From assembly GCA_017527075.1 (NCBI GenBank), contig JAFXQM010000019.1:62001-126000 (forward strand): DNA of 64,000 nt. The letters run 5' to 3'. Every line of letters begins with the position of its first letter. The stretch's first letter is position 1. The notes below the pieces were generated by a model that did no database searches, had not been told where the DNA came from, and was given only the letters and a program-made list of their open reading frames with translations. The translations under genes were made by a program, and so were the position numbers. Source of the stretch: Selenomonadaceae bacterium. Its GTDB lineage: Bacteria; Bacillota; Negativicutes; Selenomonadales; Selenomonadaceae. Positions 9,442-17,109 of the stretch are shown in pieces.

Positions 9442-9844
9442 AGAAAAATCCTTTCCGTAAAAATTCTTCAAGCAAATCGGACGAAGAAACGATTCGCGGA
9501 TATTTAATGCCCGCTTCCAAAAAATCTTTGTCACCCGTCAGTAAAATGTCCAAGCCATGGAAAATTGCGTCGCTCAAAACAGGAATGTCTTTTTCGTCGC
9601 GCAACTGCCCTAAAATTTCAGATGTGCTTGAACAGAAAACAAAATCCAATGATTTGTACGCGGAGTAAATTTCTTCGGCTTTGACACTCCACTTTTTATC
9701 CAATATGTGTTTGAATTCCTTATCGACATATTCTGAGACATAAAGTTCGCAATCGCTTTCAAACAAGATATCCAAAATTTTTCTTACTCTGCCACGGAAA
9801 ACGAACGCCGAGATTAAAATGTTAGTGTCGAGCATAATTTTCAT
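9434..9844 (-). CDS. PIN-domain toxin of a type II toxin-antitoxin pair
   Basis: This 136-residue protein of the PIN_3 type begins MKIMLDTNILISAF, carrying the first conserved Asp. It ends with LSDAIFHGLDILLTGDKDF, which carries the later acidic residues of the PIN metal site. Such proteins are Mg-dependent ribonucleases. The gene overlaps its upstream antitoxin by 4 bases and livG by 8, so the module is inserted seamlessly into the liv operon between livM and livG. Confidence 0.85.
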   Translation of the reverse strand: MKIMLDTNILISAFVFRGRVRKILDILFESDCELYVSEYVDKEFKHILDKKWSVKAEEIYSAYKSLDFVFCSSTSEILGQLRDEKDIPVLSDAIFHGLDILLTGDKDFLEAGIKYPRIVSSSDLLEEFLRKGFFYG

Positions 9845-10089
9845 GAACGCAATCTTTGCCTCCGCATTTGAGCCAATTCCTTAATCATTTCCTCTTCGTT
9901 CGCCCAAGGGATGTCGTCGCCAATCAGATTTTGAATTTTGTCCATAATCGCGATGTTTTTTTCTGCGCGAGAAGTTGAACAGATTCCCAGCACTTCACGA
10001 ATGCTGTTCCTTATCTTAATCAGAACGTCGGATTTTTCGTCAGGAATTTCAGCGATTAAGTCAATCACTTCTTGCTTGAGTGCAGTCAC
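9841..10089 (-). CDS. Antitoxin partner of the PIN toxin
   Basis: This 82-residue, mostly helical, charged protein ends in RRQRLRS. GTG 10089 is the start: AAAGGAGG lies about 8 bases upstream, and the GTGA overlaps the livM stop by 4 bases. Its 3' end overlaps the toxin ATG. Size, order and coupling fit an antitoxin that binds DNA with its N-terminus and the toxin with its C-terminus; I do not recognise the DNA-binding family, so the call rests mainly on context. Confidence 0.7.
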   Translation of the reverse strand: MTALKQEVIDLIAEIPDEKSDVLIKIRNSIREVLGICSTSRAEKNIAIMDKIQNLIGDDIPWANEEEMIKELAQMRRQRLRS

Positions 10090-11051
10090 GTTGAAACCTC
10101 CTTTGCGCCCGAAACTTTGTCCAGGAATTTTTTAATCGGACCGACGTTGGTCAGCTCCATGTAACCGAACAAACCTTGCGGGCGATAGAACATCATCAAA
10201 ATCAAAGCCAGTGCGTAGATAATCATGCGCGCTTCGGGGAAGGACGCCAAAGCCGCCGAGATGAACGTCACGACGAACGCGCCCGCGATTGAGCCGGTGA
10301 TTGAGCCCATGCCGCCCATGACGACCATGATTAAGTAATTGAACGAGGACAGGAACGTAAACGACGTGGGGCTGATGAGATAAAATTGGTGCGCGAAGAG
10401 ACCGCCCGCCACGCCCGCGAACGCCGCGCCGATTGTGAACGCCATGACTTTGTATTTGGTTGTGTTGACACCCATGGCCTCCGCCGCGATTTCATTTTCG
10501 CGAATCGCAATGCAAGCTCTGCCGTGCGAGGAGTTCACGAAATTTTTTATGAAGAACAAAGTCACGAGCATGACGAAGAAAACCCACGTGAAGTTCGTCA
10601 GGTGCGGAATGCCTTTGAAGCCCGCCGCGCCCCCGACGTAATCAATGTTCATGATGACGATTCGGATAATTTCTCCCAGACCGAGCGTCGCGATAGCCAA
10701 GTAGTCGCCGCGCAGTCGCAGTGTCGGCAGCCCGATTAAAAATCCCAAACAGCCCGCGGCAATTGCTCCGAGAATCAGCGCGACAATCAGCGGCAGCCCG
10801 AACTTGACCGTCGCCACGACTCCGACGTATGCGCCGACCGCCATGAAGCCCGCGTGCCCCAAGGAAAATTGTCCCGTGTATCCGTTGATTAAGTTCAGGC
10901 TCACCGACAGGATTATATTCACGCAAATTAAAATGATGTTCAGCTCCCAGAACGAGCCGATAACTTTCGCGCTGATCATCGTCTGCAAGATGCCGTAGAG
11001 CACCAGCGCGAAGACCAGCATAACCAAATCTCTTTTTCTCGCTGAGTTCAT
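10086..11051 (-). CDS. livM: Branched-chain amino acid ABC permease LivM
   Basis: This permease is 321 residues long with about nine hydrophobic segments. The family motifs are visible: NLINGYTGQFSLGHAGFMAVGAY (split by the membrane), LRGDYLAIATLGLGEIIR and MGGMGSITGSIAGA. It forms the channel with LivH. ATG 11051 is chosen because AAAGGA lies 6 bases upstream. About 310 bases separate it from livH, filled by a multi-hairpin repeat. The stop overlaps the start of the antitoxin gene. Confidence 0.95.
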   Translation of the reverse strand: MNSARKRDLVMLVFALVLYGILQTMISAKVIGSFWELNIILICVNIILSVSLNLINGYTGQFSLGHAGFMAVGAYVGVVATVKFGLPLIVALILGAIAAGCLGFLIGLPTLRLRGDYLAIATLGLGEIIRIVIMNIDYVGGAAGFKGIPHLTNFTWVFFVMLVTLFFIKNFVNSSHGRACIAIRENEIAAEAMGVNTTKYKVMAFTIGAAFAGVAGGLFAHQFYLISPTSFTFLSSFNYLIMVVMGGMGSITGSIAGAFVVTFISAALASFPEARMIIYALALILMMFYRPQGLFGYMELTNVGPIKKFLDKVSGAKEVST

Positions 11052-11094
11052 AGAAAGTCCTTTCCTTGCTGAAAAATTTTTCACAACACGAATT

Positions 11095-11280
11095 CATGAG
11101 GCCGTCATGGATGACGGCCGCGCCGCGTCTGACGCCGTGATGGCGTCATCCGGCGCACACCGGGCACGGGTTATTCGTTACTCCGAATAACGAACGAGGA
11201 GCCGCCCCTGCGAGGTGCCCTTTCTTTCGCTTCCTTTCTTTGGGCACGCAAAGAAAGGAAGTTCATAACTCAAAAAAGAT
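11095..11280. repeat. Multi-hairpin intergenic repeat, copy 1
   Basis: This roughly 186-bp element fills the livH-livM gap. It contains a perfect 20-bp palindrome (11100-11119, GGCCGTCATGGATGACGGCC), a stem-loop GACGCC-GTGAT-GGCGTC, an inverted repeat around CGTTACTCCG, a conserved GAGGAGCCGCCC(C/T)GCGAGG block, and a 12-bp stem at 11230-11261 (CTTCCTTTCTTT pairing with AAAGAAAGGAAG). Related copies are at 16878-17069 and 57788-57980. No protein is supported here. Confidence 0.85.
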
Positions 11281-11361
11281 TTTCACGCCCAATCGAAGGA
11301 ACGAGCCGCGGCAATGAGGACAGGTTCTGCGAATCCACTCTTGAGAAAGAGGAGATGAGCC

Positions 11362-12249
11362 TCACACTTTTTCGTTCGTGTTCTTGCCGAAGAGTCCGCT
11401 CGGTTTAATCAGCAAAACCAAAATCAAAATCGCGAAGGCCGCCGCGTCTCTGAACGTCGACGAAATGAAGCCCGCGACCAATGCCTCGACGACGCCCAAA
11501 ACAATTCCTCCGACGACCGCGCCCGGCAAAATTCCGATGCCGCCGAGCACCGCCGCCACGAATGCCTTCAAGCCCGGCATGATTCCCATGAGCGGGTCAA
11601 TCGTGTTGTAATAGACGCCGACCAAGACGCCCGCCGCCGCCGCCAAAGCCGAGCCGATACAAAAAGTCATGGAGATGACTCTGTCCGAGTCCACGCCCAT
11701 GAGCTGCGCCGTCTCTGTGTCGAAACTCGCCGCGCGCATCGACTTGCCCAGTTTCGTCTTCTGCACGATATAAGTCAGCACCGCCATCAAAATTATTGTT
11801 ATGCTCAGAATCAGGAGCTGTTGTCCGTTGATGATGAAGCCCGCCACGTTGAATGAAATGTTCGGCATAACTTCGGGGAAAGTGCGCGGCGTCGGCGTGA
11901 CGAAATACATGCTCGTGTACTCAAGGAAAAACGAAACGCCAATCGCCGTTATCAGCAATGAAATTCTCGGCGCGTGTCGCAGAGGCTTGTAAGCGATTCT
12001 CTCGACGAGCATTCCGAGCACCGCCGTCAACGCCATAGAAATTAGCAACGCGGGGAAAATCGACAAGTGCCCAAAAGTTATCGCCGCGAAGCCGACATAC
12101 GCGCCGAACATATAAACATCGCCGTGCGCAAAGTTTATCAACTTTATAATGCCGTAAATCATCGTGTAGCCCAGAGCAATCAGCGCGTAGATACTGCCCA
12201 GGCTCACGCCGTTTATCAACTGCTGAACGAGTTGATGCGCAAAGTCCAT
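11362..12249 (-). CDS. livH: Branched-chain amino acid ABC permease LivH
   Basis: This 295-residue inner-membrane permease starts MDFAHQLVQQLINGVSLGS and carries the family motifs LGYTMIYGIIKLINFAHGD and LGGIGILPGAVVGG. ATG 12249 is preceded by GAGGAGG with 7-base spacing; that Shine-Dalgarno can pair with CTCCTTGAAA just upstream, giving a hairpin that could limit translation. The 75 bp around this start are duplicated before the inserted glycosyltransferase gene. Confidence 0.95.
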   Translation of the reverse strand: MDFAHQLVQQLINGVSLGSIYALIALGYTMIYGIIKLINFAHGDVYMFGAYVGFAAITFGHLSIFPALLISMALTAVLGMLVERIAYKPLRHAPRISLLITAIGVSFFLEYTSMYFVTPTPRTFPEVMPNISFNVAGFIINGQQLLILSITIILMAVLTYIVQKTKLGKSMRAASFDTETAQLMGVDSDRVISMTFCIGSALAAAAGVLVGVYYNTIDPLMGIMPGLKAFVAAVLGGIGILPGAVVGGIVLGVVEALVAGFISSTFRDAAAFAILILVLLIKPSGLFGKNTNEKV

Positions 12250-12321
12250 AAAAAAACCTCCTCGAAAAATTTTCAAGGAGAATTTTAACGTTTTACAGCG
12301 ATATTGTCACGCGTTATTTTT
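12247..12321 (-). repeat. 75-bp direct repeat, copy next to livH (pair 13383-13457)
   Basis: The sequence from the livH start codon through the end of the preceding gene is repeated almost exactly at 13383-13457; the copies differ by two one-base indels and a few substitutions. The repeats bracket the GT9 glycosyltransferase gene, whose stop codon and ribosome binding site both lie inside them. Each copy holds a palindromic CTCCTTGAAA/TTTTTCGAGGAG hairpin that covers the ribosome binding site of the gene that follows. Confidence 0.9.
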
Positions 12322-13386
12322 CAAGTCAAGATGACTAAGATAGTTACAGGTGACTTCGCAGACATGTTGCGGAGTTATGCTCAACATGCAAGGCGGCTCG
12401 GTTGCGCCACGCCCGCAAATCCTTGACATACCGTCATACCAAATATCTGCGCAAGGAAAACAGACGTCAGAAACGATATTTATATTCCTATTGTATCCGA
12501 AATAGTGAACGTTGTTAAAGCCAAAAAGCACGACACATTTTGTACCGAGAGCCGTCGCCAAATGAATCAAGCCGCCTTCGCAACCGACGTGCAGAAGACT
12601 ATTCGCCAAAATGTATTTCATCAGCTCCAAGTCCACGTTCAAAAAATGGCGATCTGCGTTTTCGATTTTCATATCCCGCCCACTGCCGCATTGGACAATC
12701 GAAATATTCGGGAACCGCTTTTTAATTAAGGCAACGTATTCGACGAGATGACGTATCGGCCAGGTTTTTACTTTCGGCGGAGTAAAATTAAATTCAATGT
12801 CCGAGTAAACAGTTATGTAATTGCCGAGGTTAAGGCGTTCAAATTCGGCTTTGTATTCGGGCAAGAGCGGGATATTGACTTTATCGTCGCGAATGGGCAA
12901 CGCGCCGCCGCACGACAGGAACCAAAAACAATTTTTGCCCAAAATTCGAGAGGCGTTAGAATTCCGCAGAGAAACTGCATTGGGAGAACCTATGCCGTGG
13001 AGGTTGTGTTTGTTGTATTCTTCAATTTTAAGGACGCTCTGGAAAAGTGCGGGCGATTTTTCTTGGAGAGTTTGCGGATTTACTCTTTCCAAAATAATAC
13101 AACGCGCACCAAAAAGACAAAGTGCCAAGTCGTAATTTTGTATATTCTCTTTATAAAGACCGTTGTAATCCAAAATGAGATTCAGATTTTTGCTTTGTCC
13201 GAAAAAAGCGGAAGCCATAATTTTGAGGCTTTCATTTATGCAGAAAATATCAATGGCGCAATTCGGCGCAAGCTCTATAATCGCGTCAAAAAATTTTTTC
13301 GCAATTACATTGTCGCCTAAGCCGCCGATTAAGGGAAAAGCTATCGACACTTCGCCCGACTCAAAGGCAAAATTTTTCTCCGCCAT
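12307..13386 (-). CDS. Glycosyltransferase family 9 (heptosyltransferase-like)
   Basis: This 359-residue GT-B fold protein has the GT9 signature late in the chain: VQCGSGRD, LLHVGCEGGLIHLATALGTKCVVLFG, followed by VCFPCADIW and further cysteines (ICGRG, PPCML). GT9 enzymes move heptose or related sugars onto LPS core or proteins in the cytoplasm. It lies between livJ and livH, flanked by a 75-bp direct repeat, which suggests insertion into the operon by duplication. The ribosome binding site AGGAGG is 7 bases before the ATG at 13386. The acceptor is unknown. Confidence 0.85.
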   Translation of the reverse strand: MAEKNFAFESGEVSIAFPLIGGLGDNVIAKKFFDAIIELAPNCAIDIFCINESLKIMASAFFGQSKNLNLILDYNGLYKENIQNYDLALCLFGARCIILERVNPQTLQEKSPALFQSVLKIEEYNKHNLHGIGSPNAVSLRNSNASRILGKNCFWFLSCGGALPIRDDKVNIPLLPEYKAEFERLNLGNYITVYSDIEFNFTPPKVKTWPIRHLVEYVALIKKRFPNISIVQCGSGRDMKIENADRHFLNVDLELMKYILANSLLHVGCEGGLIHLATALGTKCVVLFGFNNVHYFGYNRNINIVSDVCFPCADIWYDGMSRICGRGATEPPCMLSITPQHVCEVTCNYLSHLDLKNNA

Positions 13387-13455
13387 AAAAAAACCTCCTC
13401 GAAAAATTTCAAGGAGATTTTAACGTTTTACAGCGATATTGTCACGTGTTAATTT

Positions 13456-14661
13456 TTAACCTTCGGGCGCGATTTTTGCACGGAGTTCGCGGACGCCGTC
13501 TTTGGTCTCGATAACGACGATACCTTTAATCGGGTTGTGCGTCGCGGGATCCATAGTGATTTTGCCCGTGCCGACCTTCAAATCTTTAATCGACTCGATG
13601 TTGTCGCGAATCTTTTTGGAGTCGTCGCCGCCGCGCTCAATGGCGTTGACGAGCATTTTGCCTGCGTCATAACCGAGAGCCGCGAAGACGTTCGGGTCAT
13701 TGTTGTATTCTTTTTTGTAAGCGTTGATGAAGTCTTGGACTTCGGCGTCGCCTTCAAAGTAGTGCGTGCAGAAGTAAGTATTGTTGAGCGCGTCCTTGCC
13801 GGCGATGTCGACAACTTTGGTGTCGTCCCAGCCGTCGGTGCCGAGGATGGCAGCGGTGATTCCGAGTTCGCGCGCCTGCTTGATGATTTTGCCGACTTCT
13901 TCATAATAAGCGGGCACGAAGATGACGTCGGCGTTGGCGGTCTGAATTTTGGTCAGCGCGGCTTTGAAGTCTTGGTCTTTGGCAAGGAAAGCCTCTTCCA
14001 TGACAACTTTGCCGCCGTCGGCCTCAAATTTTTCCTTGAAGATTTTGCCGAGGCTCTTGGAGTAATCGGAGCTCGAATCAAGGTAAAGGACAGCGGTCTT
14101 GGCGTTCAAATCTTTCGCGGCGAACTGAGCCATGACTTCGCTCTGCTGCGGGTCAATGAAGCACGCGCGGAAGATGTACGGCTTAACCTGTCCGTTCTCG
14201 ACAGTGACGTCGGGATTGGTCGCGGCCGGTCCGATAACGGGAATTTCATTGTCCGTGGCAACCTGAGACTCGGCGATAACGTTCGCGGTGACTGCCGGAC
14301 CGATGAGCGCGATAACTTTGTCGTCGGAAATTAATTTGGTCGCCGCGTTGACGGATTCGGCCGCCTCGGATTTTGCGTCGGCTTCGACGATTTTAATTTT
14401 CTTGCCGTTGACGCCGCCCGCGTCGTTGACTTCCTTAATCGCCAGCTTGAGACCGTTGTTTGCGTTCGCGCCGTATTGTGCGTGGTTGCCGGTCAGCTCG
14501 AAGTTGGAGCCGATAACAATCTCGTCGCCCGCCGCCTTGGAGCCGCTGTCACTCTTGGCAGGAGCATCTGAGCCACCGCCGCAGCCCGTGAACAGTGCGC
14601 TTGCCAAAATCCCGCAAGCAATCATCGACGCCAATTTGAATTTCTTCTTTGCGAAAAACAA
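13456..14661 (-). CDS. livJ: Branched-chain amino acid binding lipoprotein LivJ
   Basis: This is the family-6 periplasmic binding protein of the Liv importer (401 residues). A basic, hydrophobic leader ends in the lipobox LFTGC, so the protein is lipid-anchored. The mature part begins with a Ser/Lys-rich linker, then IVIGSNFELTG and the typical ALIGPA, LGTDGWDD and ALGYDAGKML motifs. TTG 14661 is the start because GGAGG stands 9 bases upstream. It is the first gene of the operon, with a good promoter at 14709-14737, and is far richer in acidic residues than its neighbours, as usual for binding proteins. Confidence 0.95.
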   Translation of the reverse strand: MFFAKKKFKLASMIACGILASALFTGCGGGSDAPAKSDSGSKAAGDEIVIGSNFELTGNHAQYGANANNGLKLAIKEVNDAGGVNGKKIKIVEADAKSEAAESVNAATKLISDDKVIALIGPAVTANVIAESQVATDNEIPVIGPAATNPDVTVENGQVKPYIFRACFIDPQQSEVMAQFAAKDLNAKTAVLYLDSSSDYSKSLGKIFKEKFEADGGKVVMEEAFLAKDQDFKAALTKIQTANADVIFVPAYYEEVGKIIKQARELGITAAILGTDGWDDTKVVDIAGKDALNNTYFCTHYFEGDAEVQDFINAYKKEYNNDPNVFAALGYDAGKMLVNAIERGGDDSKKIRDNIESIKDLKVGTGKITMDPATHNPIKGIVVIETKDGVRELRAKIAPEG

Positions 14662-14708
14662 AACACTCAACCTCCAAAAAAATTTTGTACATTGAAAACT
14701 TCCGCGCA

Positions 14709-14737
14709 AGTATATTTTAACGGCGTCGAAACGTCAA
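14709..14737 (-). promoter_or_regulatory. Sigma-70 type promoter of the liv operon
   Basis: On the minus strand TTGACG (14737-14732) and TATACT (14714-14709) are separated by 17 bases, about 50 bases before the livJ start. Confidence 0.75.
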
Positions 14738-14744
14738 GATTTTT

Positions 14745-14906
14745 TCAGTCGCTCGACGAAAATTTTGTCCGCTCAAAAATTTTACAGCCTCACGACGAAA
14801 TTTTTGTCCGCTCAAAAATTTTTCCAGCCGCTCGACGAAATTTTTGTCCGCGAAAAATTTTTACAGCCTCACGACGAAAATTTTGTCCGCGAAAAATTTT
14901 TCAGCC
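14745..14906. repeat. Four degenerate 39-41 bp tandem units with A/T blocks
   Basis: Units of the form CTCGACGAAATTTTTGTCCG followed by C(TC/GA)AAAAATTTTTACAGC are repeated four times directly upstream of the liv promoter -35. Related minisatellites lie at 27600-27700 and 56865-57040. No gene is supported here. Confidence 0.8.
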
Positions 14907-14943
14907 CAACCACAAAAAAAAAGCCCGCCGTTAAGTGCGAGCC

Positions 14944-15013
14944 CGTTAAAAAATTTTTTCAAGCTTCAAGTGGAATGAAATCGAACGCGGAGTAATCAAA
15001 GAGCCCGCGCGGC
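14944..15013 (-). repeat. Duplicated last ~62 bp of the adenine deaminase gene
   Basis: This segment repeats 15090-15151 almost exactly, including the final 16 codons and stop (RGLFDYSAFDFIPLEA). It is an orphan tail, detached from any gene body. A 15-bp palindrome GCAACGTGACGTTGC lies just beyond it. Confidence 0.9.
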
Positions 15014-15099
15014 AACGTGACGTTGCATCCTGCGGGTTTGCTTTCAAGCTCAAAAAATTTTTCAGCCAATGCCACGTTCGACCCTCACGAAAAAATTTT

Positions 15100-16836
15100 T
15101 CAAGCTTCAAGCGGAATGAAATCGAACGCGGAGTAATCAAAGAGCCCGCGCGCCGTCAATTTCAATTCGGGGATGACCGGCAGCGACATGAACGTCAGAG
15201 TCATGACGGGTTCGACGCTCGCGCTTATTCCGAGTTCGGCGTGGGCTTTGGCGTGGAGCGCGTCGAGTTTTTCTTTGAGTTCTTCGCCGCTCAAGTCACT
15301 CATCAGCCCACCAATCAGCAGCGGTATCACCGAAATAATTTTGCCGCCGTTGACCAAGACCATGCCGCCTTCCATTTTTATCAGAGCTTCGACCGCGCAG
15401 AAAATTTCCTCGTTGCTCACGCCCGCCGCGATTATGTTGTGCGAGTCGTGCGCGACGGAAACGGCAATCGCCCCGCGCTGAATTCCGTATCCGCCCAGAA
15501 GTCCGAGCCCGACCTTGCCCGTCATGTGGTGCCGCTCAATCACCGCGACTTTGCAAATGTCCCGGGCGGCGTCGAAAATAAAATCGCCCGACTCGTCGCG
15601 CTGAACTTCGGCGAGAATTTTTTTTGTGACGACACCGCCGGGCTCAATCCCGATGACGTTTACCTTGCCGCTCTTCAAATTCATTTTCAATCTGTCGACG
15701 GAAAAATTTTTCACGCGAACGGAGCCGCGAACTTTTGAAATATCGGCGGGAATAATTTCGGGCAAATATTTTCCGTCATGCGCGACGTGTTCGCCGCCAA
15801 TCCAAACGTCGGTCACGCGGAAAGTTTTCAGGTCGTCGAGCAAAATCAAATCCGCGTGCGCCCCGATACCGATAAAGCCGCGGTCGTAAATGCCAATCGA
15901 CTCGGCGGCATTAATCGTCGCCATTTGAATCGCGGTTATCGGGTCAATGCCCTCCTCAACGCACATGCGCACGTTCTTGTCCATGTGCCCGTGTTCCAAA
16001 ATGGTTTTCGGCTGGCAGTCGTCGGAGCAGAGCAGGACGCGGCGAGAATTTTTTTGATTGACACCTTTAATCAGCGTCTTGAGGTTGTGGCAGGCGGAGC
16101 CCTCGCGAATCAAAACGTACATGCCCTTGGCGATTCTCTCGTTCATCTCTTCGACGGTCGTGCACTCGTGGTCGCCGCCCACGCCCGCGCTCAAGTATGC
16201 GTTCAAATTTTTTCCGCTCAAGTTCGGCGCGTGTCCGTCGATAAGTTTGCCCATGTTGTGCGCGAGCAAAATTTTGTCCAAAACTTTTTCGTCGCAGTTG
16301 ATGATGCCCGGGGCGTTCATGAATTCACCGAGCCCGAAAAAATTTTCGTCGCCGAGGAGTTCTTTCATATCCGCCGCCTCAATCACCGCGCCCGCGTCTT
16401 CGAAGGGAGTTGCGGGCACGCAGCTGGGCATGGCAAAAACAACGTGGAGCTTCGTGCGCTGGGCGGCGTCGAGCATGTACCGCAAGCCGTCGAGTCCGCA
16501 GACGTTTGCAATCTCGTGCGGGTCAGCGATGATTGAAGTCGTCCCGCGCGGCACGATTATCCTGCCGAGCTGTTCGGGGCTGATGTATGATGACTCAATG
16601 TGGATGTGTCCGTCGATGAAACCCGGCGCGAGAAATTTTCCGCCCGCGTCAAAAATTTTTTCGCCGTCGTAAGCCGCGTCGCCCATGCCGATAATTTTTC
16701 CGTCGGCAATCGCCACTTCGCCCGAATAAATTTCGCCGCTGAGCACGTTGACGATTTTGCAATTTTTTATGACGAGGTCAGCCTTGCGCCTGCCCGCCGC
16801 CGCCGCGATTAAATTTTTCAATTCAGCTTTCGTCAT
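15100..16836 (-). CDS. ade: Adenine deaminase
   Basis: This 578-residue amidohydrolase converts adenine to hypoxanthine. It shows FIDGHIHIESS (metal-binding His pair), IADPHEIANV, DGHAPNL, DDCQPKTIL and the C-terminal signature GLLGGYGIQRGAIA...VAHDSHNI of the Ade family at the usual length. AGGAG precedes the ATG. It lies downstream of a purine permease on the same strand, separated by a multi-hairpin repeat, which fits a purine salvage unit. Its 3' end is duplicated just downstream. Confidence 0.95.
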   Translation of the reverse strand: MTKAELKNLIAAAAGRRKADLVIKNCKIVNVLSGEIYSGEVAIADGKIIGMGDAAYDGEKIFDAGGKFLAPGFIDGHIHIESSYISPEQLGRIIVPRGTTSIIADPHEIANVCGLDGLRYMLDAAQRTKLHVVFAMPSCVPATPFEDAGAVIEAADMKELLGDENFFGLGEFMNAPGIINCDEKVLDKILLAHNMGKLIDGHAPNLSGKNLNAYLSAGVGGDHECTTVEEMNERIAKGMYVLIREGSACHNLKTLIKGVNQKNSRRVLLCSDDCQPKTILEHGHMDKNVRMCVEEGIDPITAIQMATINAAESIGIYDRGFIGIGAHADLILLDDLKTFRVTDVWIGGEHVAHDGKYLPEIIPADISKVRGSVRVKNFSVDRLKMNLKSGKVNVIGIEPGGVVTKKILAEVQRDESGDFIFDAARDICKVAVIERHHMTGKVGLGLLGGYGIQRGAIAVSVAHDSHNIIAAGVSNEEIFCAVEALIKMEGGMVLVNGGKIISVIPLLIGGLMSDLSGEELKEKLDALHAKAHAELGISASVEPVMTLTFMSLPVIPELKLTARGLFDYSAFDFIPLEA

Positions 16837-16877
16837 GATAAAGTCTCCTCAATAAATGACAACAATGCCGCAAAAAT

Positions 16878-17069
16878 TTGAGGCCGCCATGGACGGCGGC
16901 CTCGCCCGCGCAGAAAACGTGATGTTTTCTCAGCGGGCAACTCAACGCTGCGGGTAAGTTGAAACGTCCGAACCGTGTACGAGCAGCCGCCCCCGCGAGG
17001 TGTCTTTTCTCTTTGTTACTTTCTCTTTGGACAAGCAAAGAGAAAGTAAATCAAAAACTCAAAAGAAAT
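16878..17069. repeat. Multi-hairpin intergenic repeat, copy 2
   Basis: This has the same layout as copy 1 with changed but still pairing stems: palindrome GGCCGCCATGGACGGCGGCC at 16881-16900, stem AGAAAAC-GTGAT-GTTTTCT with the same GTGAT loop, the conserved AGCCGCCCCCGCGAGG block, and an 11-bp stem at 17017-17046 (ACTTTCTCTTT with AAAGAGAAAGT). It fills the gap between the purine permease and ade. Confidence 0.85.
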
Positions 17070-17109
17070 TGAGTACCTCGGACAAAGAGAACACTCCGCC
17101 CGTCCTCTC

